From an uncultured Oscillospiraceae bacterium (GTDB lineage Bacteria > Bacillota > Clostridia > Oscillospirales > Oscillospiraceae): a stretch of 64,000 bases of DNA. The first letter of the stretch is position 1; each line of letters opens with the position of its first letter. Shown one piece after another: positions 52,039 through 60,446 of this stretch. The translations under genes and the position numbers were made by a program. The notes under the pieces are model-generated. The model was given only the letters and a program-made list of their open reading frames with translations, ran no database searches and was not told where the DNA came from. The DNA lies in the NCBI GenBank assembly GCA_934573855.1, contig CAKTMF010000002.1, positions 186,001 to 250,000 of the forward strand, in the 5' to 3' direction.

Positions 52039-53169
52039 ATGAATAAAAAGTATTTTCTTCCGGCAGCCGCGGCCGTGATAGTCCTCGCGCTCGTCGTCCT
52101 TTTCGCGGCGGGGACGATACCTCTCTCCGCGCCCGCACCCTCGCCCACGCCCGAGCCGACCCCCGCGCCCACGGAATACACCATTACCGGCGAATCGGCG
52201 GAGGAGATCGCCGCGCTGGGCGAAATATCCACGCTCAGGCACATCGACGCCACGGCCAGCCGGGAGTATGAGGCTCTCGCAAAGCTCAGGGCGGCGCTGC
52301 CCGAATGTGAGATGGACTGGGTATATGAGCTCAACGGCGTCGAGTACCCCGGCGACACCGAGGAGCTGACCGTGGAGACGCTCGACGGGCTGGAGGACGC
52401 GCTCAGGTACCTGCCCGACATCCGCTTCGTTGACATGCTCGCCTGCGAGGTCACGACCGACGACATCGACCGCTACATGGAGATAAATCCCGACGCGGAC
52501 TATCTCTGGTGGGTGAAGTTCGGCCGCTGGGTCGTCCGCAGCGACATTCAGATATTCTCCTCCATGCGCACCACCGACAACCACTACTATACTAACGAGG
52601 AGCTTTACCCCCTGCTCCATTACTGCAAGAAAATGCGCGCGCTCGACCTCGGTCACAACGCGCTCACCGATCTCACCGACATCGGCAACATGACCGACCT
52701 GCAGGTACTCATCATCGCCGACAATGAATATCTTACCGATCTCTCGCCGCTCAAGAATCTCGATAAGCTCTACTACCTTGAAATGTTCCTTTGCATAAAC
52801 ATTACAGATTTCAGCGGCCTCGACGGCATGGTATCCATGGAAGATATGAACTGCCGCTACTGCCGCTATCTCGACGACCCGAGCTTTCTCGCCAACATGC
52901 CGAACCTCCGAATGCTCTACTGCGCCAACACCGGGCTGGGTCTGCGCGAGATCGCGCCGTACCGTATCGAAGGGTGCAGCTACGAGACCGCGTCCGAGGA
53001 CTATTCCTCCGTCTATCACGGCTGGCGTGCCACGGACCGCAACATCGCCATCCGCCACCTTTTCCATCATTTTGAGGACGTAAAGGAGTTTATAAGCTGG
53101 GACAACATCGTCTACAAGGACGAGGCCGACCGCGAGGGGCGGGACGGCACGGTGAAGTATTCCTACTAA
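52039..53169 (+). CDS. Membrane-anchored leucine-rich repeat protein
   Basis: A 376-residue protein with an N-terminal signal anchor (~7-26) and a Pro/Thr-rich linker (APAPSPTPEPTPAPTEY), followed by an LRR domain (~50-340) with repeats of internalin-like spacing, such as MRALDLGHNALTDLTDIGN and LQVLIIADNEYLTDLSPLKN. LRR domains bind protein or other ligands at the cell surface. RBS GGGAAG. It lies 57 bp behind the YwaF-like gene; partner unknown. Confidence 0.85.
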   Translation: MNKKYFLPAAAAVIVLALVVLFAAGTIPLSAPAPSPTPEPTPAPTEYTITGESAEEIAALGEISTLRHIDATASREYEALAKLRAALPECEMDWVYELNGVEYPGDTEELTVETLDGLEDALRYLPDIRFVDMLACEVTTDDIDRYMEINPDADYLWWVKFGRWVVRSDIQIFSSMRTTDNHYYTNEELYPLLHYCKKMRALDLGHNALTDLTDIGNMTDLQVLIIADNEYLTDLSPLKNLDKLYYLEMFLCINITDFSGLDGMVSMEDMNCRYCRYLDDPSFLANMPNLRMLYCANTGLGLREIAPYRIEGCSYETASEDYSSVYHGWRATDRNIAIRHLFHHFEDVKEFISWDNIVYKDEADREGRDGTVKYSY

Positions 53170-53209
53170 GCAGTTCCCAAAACTGGTGCTTTTTCGACAA
53201 AATCTCCTA

Positions 53210-53238
53210 TTTACACATGCGTAAAGTTGTGCTACTAT
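53210..53238 (+). promoter_or_regulatory. Sigma-A-like promoter in front of a possible small RNA
   Basis: TTTACA (53210-53215), 17-bp spacer, TACTAT (53233-53238), with no good reading frame following before the terminator at 53314-53342. Confidence 0.55.
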
Positions 53239-53244
53239 ATGATC

Positions 53245-53342
53245 ACAGCTTATCCAATCGGTCTTTTGACAAAAGACCGGGCTCATATCTTTATCCCACC
53301 ACAACCCTGTTTTGCGCCGCAGTTTTCTGCGGCGCGCTTTTT
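53245..53342 (+). ncRNA. Candidate small RNA of about 100 nt
   Basis: A promoter, a CGGTCTTTTGACAAAAGACCG hairpin-forming region around 53259-53279 and a textbook terminator (GCGCCGCAG-TTTT-CTGCGGCGC then TTTTTATT, 53314-53342) define a ~100-nt transcript with no start codon/RBS combination. It may alternatively be only the terminator of the LRR gene. The remaining AT-rich 53343-53599 holds nothing I recognise. Confidence 0.4.
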
Positions 53343-53599
53343 ATTGGGTGTGTATTTGTCAATCATCGAACGCAAGACAATTATTTACATTTTAGTCATA
53401 ATTTCCCTGCTGCAAGCAGCGCGGCAGCGCGCAAGAAAAAGAATATTATTTTATTTTTCCTCGCTGTTTCTGTATATTTATTCTATAACGTGCCATTTGT
53501 TCAAATTTTACCGAACCAATTCGCTCCGAAAAAAGGAAATTACCATGCGGGATACGCTGAACGAAGTTGACGAATATTGGACAATCCATGCTTTCCATA

Positions 53600-53627
53600 T
53601 TGACGTAAAAAAATTTACTGGTATTAT
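53600..53627 (+). promoter_or_regulatory. Sigma-A promoter of the araC-type gene
   Basis: TTGACG (53600-53605), 16-bp spacer, TATTAT (53622-53627), followed within 17 bp by the GGAGGTGAT ribosome binding site. Confidence 0.65.
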
Positions 53628-53656
53628 CTTATCTGATAAACCATGGAGGTGATCGT

Positions 53657-54496
53657 ATGGCAGATTATTTTGAGGGCGCTGCAGGCGCCGAACGTTCGCG
53701 TGTTCATGTAAGTAAATTCGAGGGGTCGTTCAGTACCTCTCACTGGCATCACGAGAACGAACTGTTGGTCTGCACTGCGGGCACGGTTACGGTAATGGCC
53801 GAGGAGCGCACCTATTCTGTTCCCGCCGGGTGGTGCATGTTCCTGCTCAGCGGCCGCGCGCACCAGGCGGAAGTCAGCCCCGACGGGGAAATGCTGGTCG
53901 CGCTTTACGACGGGTCCGTCTGCGAGAGTACGACGGGTCTTTGCCTGGCCGAGCCGGTTTTTGAGGATAAGTACAACGCCGCGCACAGACTGGAGGCCAT
54001 CTCCGAGGAAGCGTGTGCGGGTCGTCCTTTTTCCAACGACTATATATGCGCGTGCATGTCTCAGCTGATCATCGAGATCTTCCGCGGCGAGCCGCTCGCC
54101 TCCGTCCGTCTGGGCGAGAGCCGTTCCGTGAGCCGCTATAAGGATCTCCTCGTGCAGATATACAAGGATTACGACAAGATGAGCTTCTCCGATGCGGCGG
54201 CGTTCATGAATATGTCCGAGGCATATTTCTCCCGCTTCTTCAAAAAGCTCTCTCACATGACCTTCTCGAGATTTATCAACATCGTCCGCGTGAGCAAGGC
54301 CATCGAAAAGATGAAGCAGCGGCCGGATGTCACCATGGCGGCGCTGATGAGCGAGTGCGGCTTCAACACACTGCGGAATTTCAACCGCGTGTTCAAGGAG
54401 GTCACGGGCTATCCCCCCAGCCGTCTCCCCGCGGGCTATGTGCTGGATATGCACGCCTTCGCCGAGCGCAGCAGCTCCGAGCCGGAGGAACGATAA
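53657..54496 (+). CDS. AraC family transcriptional regulator with cupin-like sensor domain
   Basis: A 279-residue AraC/XylS regulator. Residues ~25-150 are a cupin-type sensor (SHWHHENELLVCTAGTVTVM, then VPAGWCMFLLSGRAHQAEV), and residues ~180-275 hold the double HTH (FSDAAAFMNMSEAYFSRFFK and MSECGFNTLRNFNRVFKEVT). Such proteins respond to carbohydrates or stress signals. RBS TGGAGGTGAT. No transporter or enzyme gene is adjacent on the same strand, so its target is unknown. Confidence 0.9.
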   Translation: MADYFEGAAGAERSRVHVSKFEGSFSTSHWHHENELLVCTAGTVTVMAEERTYSVPAGWCMFLLSGRAHQAEVSPDGEMLVALYDGSVCESTTGLCLAEPVFEDKYNAAHRLEAISEEACAGRPFSNDYICACMSQLIIEIFRGEPLASVRLGESRSVSRYKDLLVQIYKDYDKMSFSDAAAFMNMSEAYFSRFFKKLSHMTFSRFINIVRVSKAIEKMKQRPDVTMAALMSECGFNTLRNFNRVFKEVTGYPPSRLPAGYVLDMHAFAERSSSEPEER

Positions 54497-54526
54497 GCTC
54501 CTCTCATGTGATAGGTAATATGATAA

Positions 54527-54560
54527 CAGGCAGCGGTCCAATAGGACCGCTGCCTGTTTA
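54527..54560. terminator. Bidirectional terminator between araC and the membrane protein
   Basis: A 13-bp stem (CAGGCAGCGGTCC / GGACCGCTGCCTG) with an AATA loop, followed on the plus strand by TTTATGTTGTTTT; genes converge here. Confidence 0.82.
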
Positions 54561-54583
54561 TGTTGTTTTCGCCCTCAACGGAC

Positions 54584-55402
54584 TCACAGCCGCTCGAAGC
54601 CGTCGTTGGGGTATTCCTTGGGCGGCGCCTCAAAGCGCTGCAGATTCATTATCATTATCCACACATATATGAGCATCATCAGCGCCGTCGCGGCAAAGAT
54701 GATCTGCAGGCCCATATTGCGCTCGTCGGCGAGGGCGAGAATGCTCATGCCGCAGCTCATCATGGCGAAAAACATCGCGCGCGGCCAGTTCGGGGCGCTG
54801 AACGCGAAGCCCATCATGCGGAAAAAGGCGATCATATTGACGCTGATGGCGATGATCTCGATCGAGTAAGCCCAGAGGACGCTGTTGATGTCGTTGGTCT
54901 TATAGCTGGTGATGAGCCACACGGCGCACAGTATCACGGGAAATACCGAGCAGAGGCAGACCATGTGAATACTGAAAAAGTCGCTGTTTGCCGCGCCCAG
55001 CACGAACGGGAACGTAATGCCCGTGAGCATTGCCAGCAGCGCCACGGCCCGCAGAAAGGACGCCTCGCGCGCGGTCTCGCAGGTGGCAAAAAGCAGCACT
55101 CCGCCCACCGCCATCAGCACTCCCGCAAAAATGCGAAAGCCCGTGAAGAGCTTCCCGGGGTTCGCGAGGGCGGCGCTGAACTCATCCGGCACGAAGTAGC
55201 GGCCGTTGCGCAGCCGGTCCACCATGCGGATGAACACCACGGCCATGGCGATGATATACGCCGCGACGATCAGGTTCAGCACGCTCTTGTCCGCCAGCCC
55301 CTCGTCGTTGAACGCGATCTGAGTCTGCAGCCAGCGGAAAAACACGCCGAAGGCGCCCGCGCCCGCAACGTAACAGCAAATTTCCAGTGATCTTTTCTGC
55401 AT
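54584..55402 (-). CDS. Conserved multi-pass membrane protein, function unknown
   Basis: A 272-residue protein with seven or eight predicted helices (for example LNLIVAAYIIAMAVVFIRMV, FTGFRIFAGVLMAVGGVLLF, ICLCSVFPVILCAVWLI-like, IIFAATALMMLIYVWIMI). I do not recognise a family. It has no enzyme motif, and its neighbours (araC and spoIID) give no functional link. It is divergent from spoIID; the 89-bp shared upstream region would hold both promoters. Confidence 0.7.
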   Translation of the reverse strand: MQKRSLEICCYVAGAGAFGVFFRWLQTQIAFNDEGLADKSVLNLIVAAYIIAMAVVFIRMVDRLRNGRYFVPDEFSAALANPGKLFTGFRIFAGVLMAVGGVLLFATCETAREASFLRAVALLAMLTGITFPFVLGAANSDFFSIHMVCLCSVFPVILCAVWLITSYKTNDINSVLWAYSIEIIAISVNMIAFFRMMGFAFSAPNWPRAMFFAMMSCGMSILALADERNMGLQIIFAATALMMLIYVWIMIMNLQRFEAPPKEYPNDGFERL

Positions 55403-55491
55403 AATTGAACGTCCGTTTCAGTAATTATAGGATACAGGCTGATTTTATACTCATTTGCTTATTCAGTCAAGCATTATTCGGAGGCGCACCA

Positions 55492-56592
55492 ATGAAGAAA
55501 ACGATCCTGACGGCGTATGCGATGCTGGCGGTCGCGGCGGCTCTGCCGTGGCTGCTGCCCATGGACGGGGCGGCGGACATGCCCGCGGCCGCACCCGCGG
55601 CGGCGGTGTCGGAGGCTCTTTCCGGAGAATACGGGACGGACACGCCCTCGACCTCCGGGGACGGCGCTCCCCCGCCGGCGGCGGAGACGGCCTCGCCAGA
55701 GACGGTCCCGGCAGCCGCCGGGGTCCCCGCTCCCGAGCCGACGGACACGCCCTCGCGGGAATATGAGCCGAGGGAGATATGCGTTCTCATCGGCGGCGAG
55801 CCGGTAACGATGGACATGCAGGACTACATAGTGGGCGTGACGGCGGCGGAAATGCCTGTGAGCTTCGGCGCGGAGGCGCTGAAGGCTCAGACCGTGGCGG
55901 CGCGCACCTACGCCATGTACTGCGCGGACATGCACAAGCACGGCGAAGCGCAGGTCTGCACCGATCCCGGCTGCTGTCAGGCGTGGAGCAGCGACGAGTT
56001 CCTGCGCTCAAGCTGGGGCGAGCGGTATGAGGAAAACATGCGAGCCCTCCGCGAGGCGGCGGGCGCGACGGCTGGGCAGTACCTCAGCTACGGCGGCAAG
56101 GCGGTGTTCGCGGCCTTCCACTCCTCGTCCGCGGGCGCGACGGAGGACTGCGGGCAGGTGTGGAGCGGCGTTCCGTATCTCACGAGCGTGTCCAGTCCGG
56201 AGACCGCCTCGGACGTGCCGGACTATGTGACGGAGCTGCGCTGCGCGGCTATAGACTTCCGCGACACGATCCTCAGCCGATATCCGTCGGCGGATTTCTC
56301 CGTCGGCGAGGGCGAGTGGATAGGCGTCGTCGAGCGCGACGCCAGCGGCCGTGTTGCCGGGGCGAGACTTGGCGGCGTGTACATACGCGGCACGGAGCTT
56401 CGCAGCCTTTTCTCTCTGCGCTCCACGGCGTTCACCCTCGAGTACGAGGACGGGCAGTTCGTATTTACCGTCACGGGCTTCGGCCACGGCGTGGGGATGA
56501 GCCAGTACGGCGCGAAGGTCATGGCCCGCGACGGCGCGGACTACACCGAGATACTTGCGCATTATTACCCCGGCACGGAGCTGCTGGGCTGA
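55492..56592 (+). CDS. spoIID: Stage II sporulation protein D (SpoIID/LytB domain)
   Basis: A 366-residue peptidoglycan lytic transglycosylase of the SpoIID family that drives engulfment of the forespore. An N-terminal anchor (~1-20) is followed by an Ala/Pro/Thr-rich low-complexity stretch (~24-95) and the SpoIID domain: MDMQDYIVGVTAAEMPVSFG, AEALKAQTVAARTYAMY (with the catalytic-region glutamate in TAAEMP), FHSSSAGATEDCGQVW and the C-terminal GFGHGVGMSQYGAKVMA. RBS CGGAGGCG. Single gene followed by a repeat cluster. Confidence 0.92.
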   Translation: MKKTILTAYAMLAVAAALPWLLPMDGAADMPAAAPAAAVSEALSGEYGTDTPSTSGDGAPPPAAETASPETVPAAAGVPAPEPTDTPSREYEPREICVLIGGEPVTMDMQDYIVGVTAAEMPVSFGAEALKAQTVAARTYAMYCADMHKHGEAQVCTDPGCCQAWSSDEFLRSSWGERYEENMRALREAAGATAGQYLSYGGKAVFAAFHSSSAGATEDCGQVWSGVPYLTSVSSPETASDVPDYVTELRCAAIDFRDTILSRYPSADFSVGEGEWIGVVERDASGRVAGARLGGVYIRGTELRSLFSLRSTAFTLEYEDGQFVFTVTGFGHGVGMSQYGAKVMARDGADYTEILAHYYPGTELLG

Positions 56593-56639
56593 GCGGCAGG
56601 CCGCCCGATATTTTCGTGAGAGCTTCTTCATTTCATGTC

Positions 56640-57530
56640 TCTATCACTAAGGGGCAGGCCGCTGCCCCCCTCAGCCGGCCATTCGGCCGACAGCTCCCCC
56701 AGTGAGGGAGCCATACAGAGTGCCTTGCTCTTCCCGCATGCTTCCCCCGCCGGGGGAAGTGGCGAGCGCAGCGAGCCGATAGGGGTTGCCTTCCCCTTGA
56801 GGGGAAGGGGGGCCGCTTGCGGTGGATGAGGTGGATGTATTTACTCCTCATCAGTCTGCTCCGCAGACAGCGTTCCACCCCTCCCTCTGTCGGCTTCGCC
56901 GACATCTCCCTCCGCTGGAGGGAGTCTTCCCCAAGGGAGAAGCCTTTTTCATCGCTCTCCGTCTTACCGCAGGGGAGGGGCTTGCTCCTCCCGCGCTGTG
57001 TGCATTACCGTGTCGTAGAAAATCAAAGCCTCCCTCTGACGAGGGAGGTGGCAAAACCGCAGGTTTTGACGGAGGGAGAGAAAACTGACGGTTTGCAGTA
57101 TATCCAAGCTTTTCTCTCCCTCAGTCTGCTGCGCAGACAGCTCCCTCGTCAGAGGGAGCCATTTTATAAAACGCACCATAATGCTTTTCCCCTCAGTCAG
57201 CTGCGCTGACAGCTCCCCCAGTGGGGGAGCCATACAGAGTGCCTTGCTCTTTCCGCATGCTTCCCCCGCCGGGGAAAGCGGCGAGTGCAGCGAGCCGATA
57301 GGGGTTGCCTTCCCCTTGAGGGGAAGGGGGGCCGCTTGCGGTGGATGAGGTGGATGTATTTACTCCTCATCAGTCTGCTCCGCAGACAGCGTTCCACCCC
57401 TCCCTCTGTCGGCTTCGCCGACATCTCCCTCCGCTGGAGGGAGTCTTCCCCTTGGGGGAAGCCTTTTTCATCGCTCTCCGTCTTTCCGCAGGGGAGGGGC
57501 TTGCTCCTCCCGTGCTTTGGCTCTCCCGCA
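56640..57530. repeat. Palindromic repeat cluster 5, including a ~310-bp direct duplication
   Basis: Fills the 56593-57610 gap. Roughly 56690-56997 and 57206-57515 are nearly identical direct repeats, each holding TGCCTTCCCCTTGAGGGGAA, TCGGCTTCGCCGA, CTCCCTCCGCTGGAGGGAG and GGGGAGGGGCTTGCTCCTCC. Between them (~57029-57170) lies a long foldback: CCTCTGACGAGGGAGG pairs with CTCCCTCGTCAGAGGG, enclosing GGCAAAACCGCAGGTTTTG and CTGCTGCGCAGACAG hairpins. Apparent reading frames are repeat-derived. Confidence 0.85.
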
Positions 57531-57553
57531 GGCCCTTCTTCGCGAAGGCACAT

Positions 57554-57608
57554 AAAACGGCTGCCCGTCTGCGCTTCCGTTGGGTCGGAGAGCGCGAGAC
57601 GGGCAGCG
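57554..57608 (-). terminator. Rho-independent terminator of sigG
   Basis: An 11-bp stem (GCTGCCCGTCT / AGACGGGCAGC) with a long loop that itself folds, followed on the minus strand by CGTTTTATG, directly after the sigG stop. Confidence 0.75.
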
Positions 57609-57610
57609 GC

Positions 57611-58387
57611 TTATGCCGTGATATTCTTTTTTATCTGACTGATGGCGTTTTTTTCAAGGCGCGAGACCTGCGCCTGCGATATCCCCACGGCCCGGGCCAC
57701 CTCCATCTGGGTGCGCCCGTCGTAGAAACGCAGGGCCAGTATGCGCTTTTCGCGCGGCGTGAGGCGGCGCATGGCCTCCTCCAGCGCTATCTGCTCGAGC
57801 CAATGCTCGTCGGTGTTTTTCGTGTCGCCGATCTGATCCATCACGCAGGCGCTCTCGCCCACGTCGCTGAACACCGGCTCATACAGCGACACCGGGTCGC
57901 ATATGGCCTCCATGGCGAACACCACGTCCGTGCGCGGAATGTCCAGCTCCTTGGCTATCTGCTCGACCGTCGGCTCGCGGCCGTCCCTCGCGGTGAGCTT
58001 TTCCTTGGCCTGCAGCACCCGGTACGCCGTGTCGCGCATGGAGCGTGAGACGCGCACCGCGCTGTGATCGCGCAGGAAGCGCCGAAGCTCCCCGGCTATC
58101 ATCGGCACGCCGTAGGTGGAAAACTGCACGTTCTGGCTCAGGTCGAAGCAGTCCACCGCCTTTATCAGCCCGATGACCCCCACCTGAAAGAGGTCGTCCA
58201 TGTTCTCGCCCCGGTTGGCGAACTTCTGCACCACGCTCAGCACCAGACGGAGGTTGCCGGAGATGAGCTTTTCGCGGGCGTCCCGGTCGCCTGCACGGGT
58301 CTTTTCCAGCAGCGAGCGCGTCTCCGCCGCCTTCAGGACGGGCAGGCGCGCGGTGTTTACGCCGCAGATCTCGACTTTTCCCTGCAT
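57611..58387 (-). CDS. sigG: Sporulation sigma factor SigG
   Basis: A 258-residue sigma-70 family factor that closely follows Bacillus sigma-G (260 residues): KVEICGVNTARLPVLK at the N terminus, GNLRLVLSVVQKF, DDLFQVGVIGLIKAVDCFDL, FSTYGVPMIAGELRRFLRD, RVSRSMRDTAYRVLQ and region 4 GRTQMEVARAVGISQAQVSR. It directs late forespore gene expression. The ATG at 58387 has GGAG 7 bp upstream. Its promoter region holds a sigF/sigG-like sequence, consistent with autoregulation. Confidence 0.95.
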   Translation of the reverse strand: MQGKVEICGVNTARLPVLKAAETRSLLEKTRAGDRDAREKLISGNLRLVLSVVQKFANRGENMDDLFQVGVIGLIKAVDCFDLSQNVQFSTYGVPMIAGELRRFLRDHSAVRVSRSMRDTAYRVLQAKEKLTARDGREPTVEQIAKELDIPRTDVVFAMEAICDPVSLYEPVFSDVGESACVMDQIGDTKNTDEHWLEQIALEEAMRRLTPREKRILALRFYDGRTQMEVARAVGISQAQVSRLEKNAISQIKKNITA

Positions 58388-58420
58388 ATTTTTCTCCAAT
58401 CTTGATTGAACAGAGTGGAG

Positions 58421-58451
58421 ATAGTATTTCCCGCCGCGGGAAATTTGATAC
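58421..58451 (-). promoter_or_regulatory. Possible SigF/SigG-type promoter of sigG
   Basis: On the minus strand GTATC (58451-58447), about 18 bp, AATACTAT (58428-58421). This resembles forespore promoters. The spacer contains the palindrome TTTCCCGC-CGCGGGAAA. Confidence 0.4.
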
Positions 58452-58561
58452 AGAGACGGCCGATCGTGGAAAATCGTGATGAATTTTAATGTGCTGTTTC
58501 AAAGGGCGCACCGCGGATCGCGGCTTGCCTTCTTCCGGAAGTGCCGGCTATTTCCGGCCGC

Positions 58562-59257
58562 TCACTCTCCGGCGGCGTCCTCGAAAACTCCGCATATGCG
58601 GCGGGCGTAGACCCCGGCCTCGCTGCCGGCGTCGCGCGGGAGGATGAAGCTGAAGCTGCGTCCCCGGTGGGGCAGCCCGGTGAGGATATCCCAGAGCGCG
58701 TCGAGATTTTCGCCGTAATCCTCCTGCCAGAGCATTTCCCGGCGCAGCACGGCGTACAGCTCGTCCCGCGTCTCGCAGGAGGAGAAGTCCAGCACGACCT
58801 CGCCGCCCAGCAGCTCGTCCAGCAGACCCAGACACCCGCTCCATATATCGTCCCAGCTGCGCTGGAAGTCCCGCGAATACCACGGGTCGTATATGTCCTC
58901 GCCGTGCCTCCCGGCATGGTCGAGCAGAAGGCTGAGCTTGCCCGCGCGGTCGGGCGCGTACATACGCCGGAGCGATCGCATGTTCTCCGCGTCCATGCCG
59001 ATGATGAGGTCAAAACGCTCGTAATCCTCGCGGACGATCTGCCGCGCGGTCTTGCCGGAGCAGTCTATGCCGTGCGCCGCGAGCAGACGGCGGGCGGGCG
59101 GGTAGACGCCGTTCCCCAGCTCCTCCGCGGAGGTGGCGGCGGAGGCGATATAAAACCCGTCCTCGCGTCCGAGCCTTTTCACCATGTCCCTGAGTATAAA
59201 TTCCGCCGTGGGGCTGCGGCAGATGTTGCCGTGGCAAACGAATAGTATCTTTGTCAT
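58562..59257 (-). CDS. Low-molecular-weight protein tyrosine phosphatase fused to a barstar-like domain
   Basis: A 231-residue two-domain protein. Residues 1-~150 form a LMW-PTP: the CX5R loop is C8-HGNIC-R14-S, and the general-acid aspartate is D124 in DIYDPWY. Residues ~154-229 match barstar: VVLDFSSCETRDELYAVLRR then YGENLDALWD (181-190), equivalent to barstar residues 30-39, with counterparts of Asp35, Trp38 and Asp39 retained (D186, W189, D190). LMW-PTPs remove phosphate from tyrosine or arginine; barstar domains bind barnase-type RNases. No partner RNase is nearby. Full-length reading frame with clean start and no frameshift. Confidence 0.9.
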   Translation of the reverse strand: MTKILFVCHGNICRSPTAEFILRDMVKRLGREDGFYIASAATSAEELGNGVYPPARRLLAAHGIDCSGKTARQIVREDYERFDLIIGMDAENMRSLRRMYAPDRAGKLSLLLDHAGRHGEDIYDPWYSRDFQRSWDDIWSGCLGLLDELLGGEVVLDFSSCETRDELYAVLRREMLWQEDYGENLDALWDILTGLPHRGRSFSFILPRDAGSEAGVYARRICGVFEDAAGE

Positions 59258-59383
59258 TGTGTCGTGTCCTTTCAGGGGGCCGTCGTTTCGTGCGCGGCGG
59301 CCGCCGCGGCTCCATTATACCATATTCTCACGCGAAGCACAGCAAAAAATTCACGCTGTATTTTCGATGTGCTCTGTGGTAAA

Positions 59384-59866
59384 ATGAGCGCATACGGCTC
59401 TGCGGCGAGCGCCGCAGGCGGCAGCACCGCGAGCTACGCTCTGCGCTTCGCGGCGGGCTTCGCTGGAATGTTGATGGTGCTTTCCGGTATGAGCAGCATG
59501 GAGCAGATGGAGGACAACATCTCCTTCATGAAGGACTTCCGCCCGCTCAGCGCCGGGGAGCTGGCCGTGGTGGAGCAGGTGCAGCGGATCTTCCGCAGCA
59601 AGCACCTCATCCCCTGCACGTCCTGCCGCTACTGCACGGACGGCTGCCCGAAGCATATCTCCATCCCCGACCTGTTCGCGACCATAAACACCAAGCGCCT
59701 CTACAGCGACCGGAACGCGGATTATTACTACAACACCGTCCACACCGCGCCGGGGCGCAGGGCGTCCGACTGCCTCAAGTGCGGCAAGTGTGAGAAGGTC
59801 TGCCCTCAGCACCTGCCGATACGCAGGCTGCTTGAGGATGTGGCAAAGGAATTTGAGAAGGGATAA
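59384..59866 (+). pseudogene. C-terminal remnant of a ferredoxin-type aldo/keto reductase
   Basis: A ~160-residue reading frame corresponding only to the last part of the 4Fe-4S-containing aldo/keto reductases (~370-390 residues): ASYALRFAAGFAGMLMVLSG, MEQMEDNISFMKDFRPLS, then two 4Fe-4S motifs, CTSCRYCTDGCPKH and CLKCGKCEKVCPQH. The TIM-barrel catalytic half (with Asp, Tyr, Lys, His) is absent; upstream sequence to the phosphatase gene does not encode it. No RBS before the ATG at 59384. I read it as a decayed fragment; a functional short ferredoxin-like protein is the alternative. Confidence 0.75.
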
Positions 59867-59938
59867 GCTCCGCCGGGAGGATATGATAATTCCCCGATGT
59901 TATCAAACATCGGGGACTTTTTTCGTCTCTTTATTTTT

Positions 59939-60436
59939 TCAGAGGGCGGCAGCGCCGCTCACCCGCTCGTAGATGCAGAAGCGGAAACCGACGCCGTTTT
60001 CCTCCAGAGGCTCGCCCTCCTGAACGCAGCGCCAGTCGGGGCTTGCGTCAAGGTCGGGGAAAAAGCTGTCCGAGTGCGGCGCAAGGCCGAGCTTTGTCAC
60101 ATACACCCGGTCGATATACGGGAAAAACTGCCGGAACACGCTTGCGCCGCCGATGACGAGGGTACGCGGCTGCCTCGACGCGGCCTCCAGCGCCGCCTCC
60201 GGGGAGGAGACGACCTCCGCGCCGTCTATTTCGATGTTCTGCCGGGTGATGACGATGTTATGCCGGCCCTTGAGCGGCCGCCCGCCGGGGAAGTCCCCGA
60301 GCGTCCTGCGTCCCACGATCACCGCCGCGCCGGCCGTCAGCTCGCGGAAATGGGCGCGGTCGGCCCTGAGTACCACGGGCTGGGTGCCGTTTTCGCCTAT
60401 GCCCCAGTCAGAATACACCGCAACTATCGCTTCCAT
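59939..60436 (-). CDS. folA: Dihydrofolate reductase
   Basis: A 165-residue DHFR that reduces dihydrofolate, needed after each thymidylate synthase turnover. Features: MEAIVAVYSDWGIGENG at the N terminus, VIVGRRTLGDFPGGRPLKGR (NADPH site), LVIGGASVFRQFFPYIDRVY and a C-terminal FRFCIYER strand. The ATG at 60436 has GAGGAGGG upstream. It lies 10 bp behind thyA, forming the classical thyA-folA pair. Confidence 0.92.
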   Translation of the reverse strand: MEAIVAVYSDWGIGENGTQPVVLRADRAHFRELTAGAAVIVGRRTLGDFPGGRPLKGRHNIVITRQNIEIDGAEVVSSPEAALEAASRQPRTLVIGGASVFRQFFPYIDRVYVTKLGLAPHSDSFFPDLDASPDWRCVQEGEPLEENGVGFRFCIYERVSGAAAL

Positions 60437-60446
60437 CGCGCCCTCC

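Noticed and set aside
53217..53652. Two overlapping open frames of 117 and 141 codons upstream of the araC-type gene
   Set aside because: They run through a terminator and an AT-rich intergenic stretch, lack RBS and known domains, and overlap each other.
56817..57209. Small proteins predicted from the repeat clusters (also near 5173, 27942, 43938, 57285)
   Set aside because: Translations are the same peptide strings from repeated palindromes in several frames, without ribosome binding sites.
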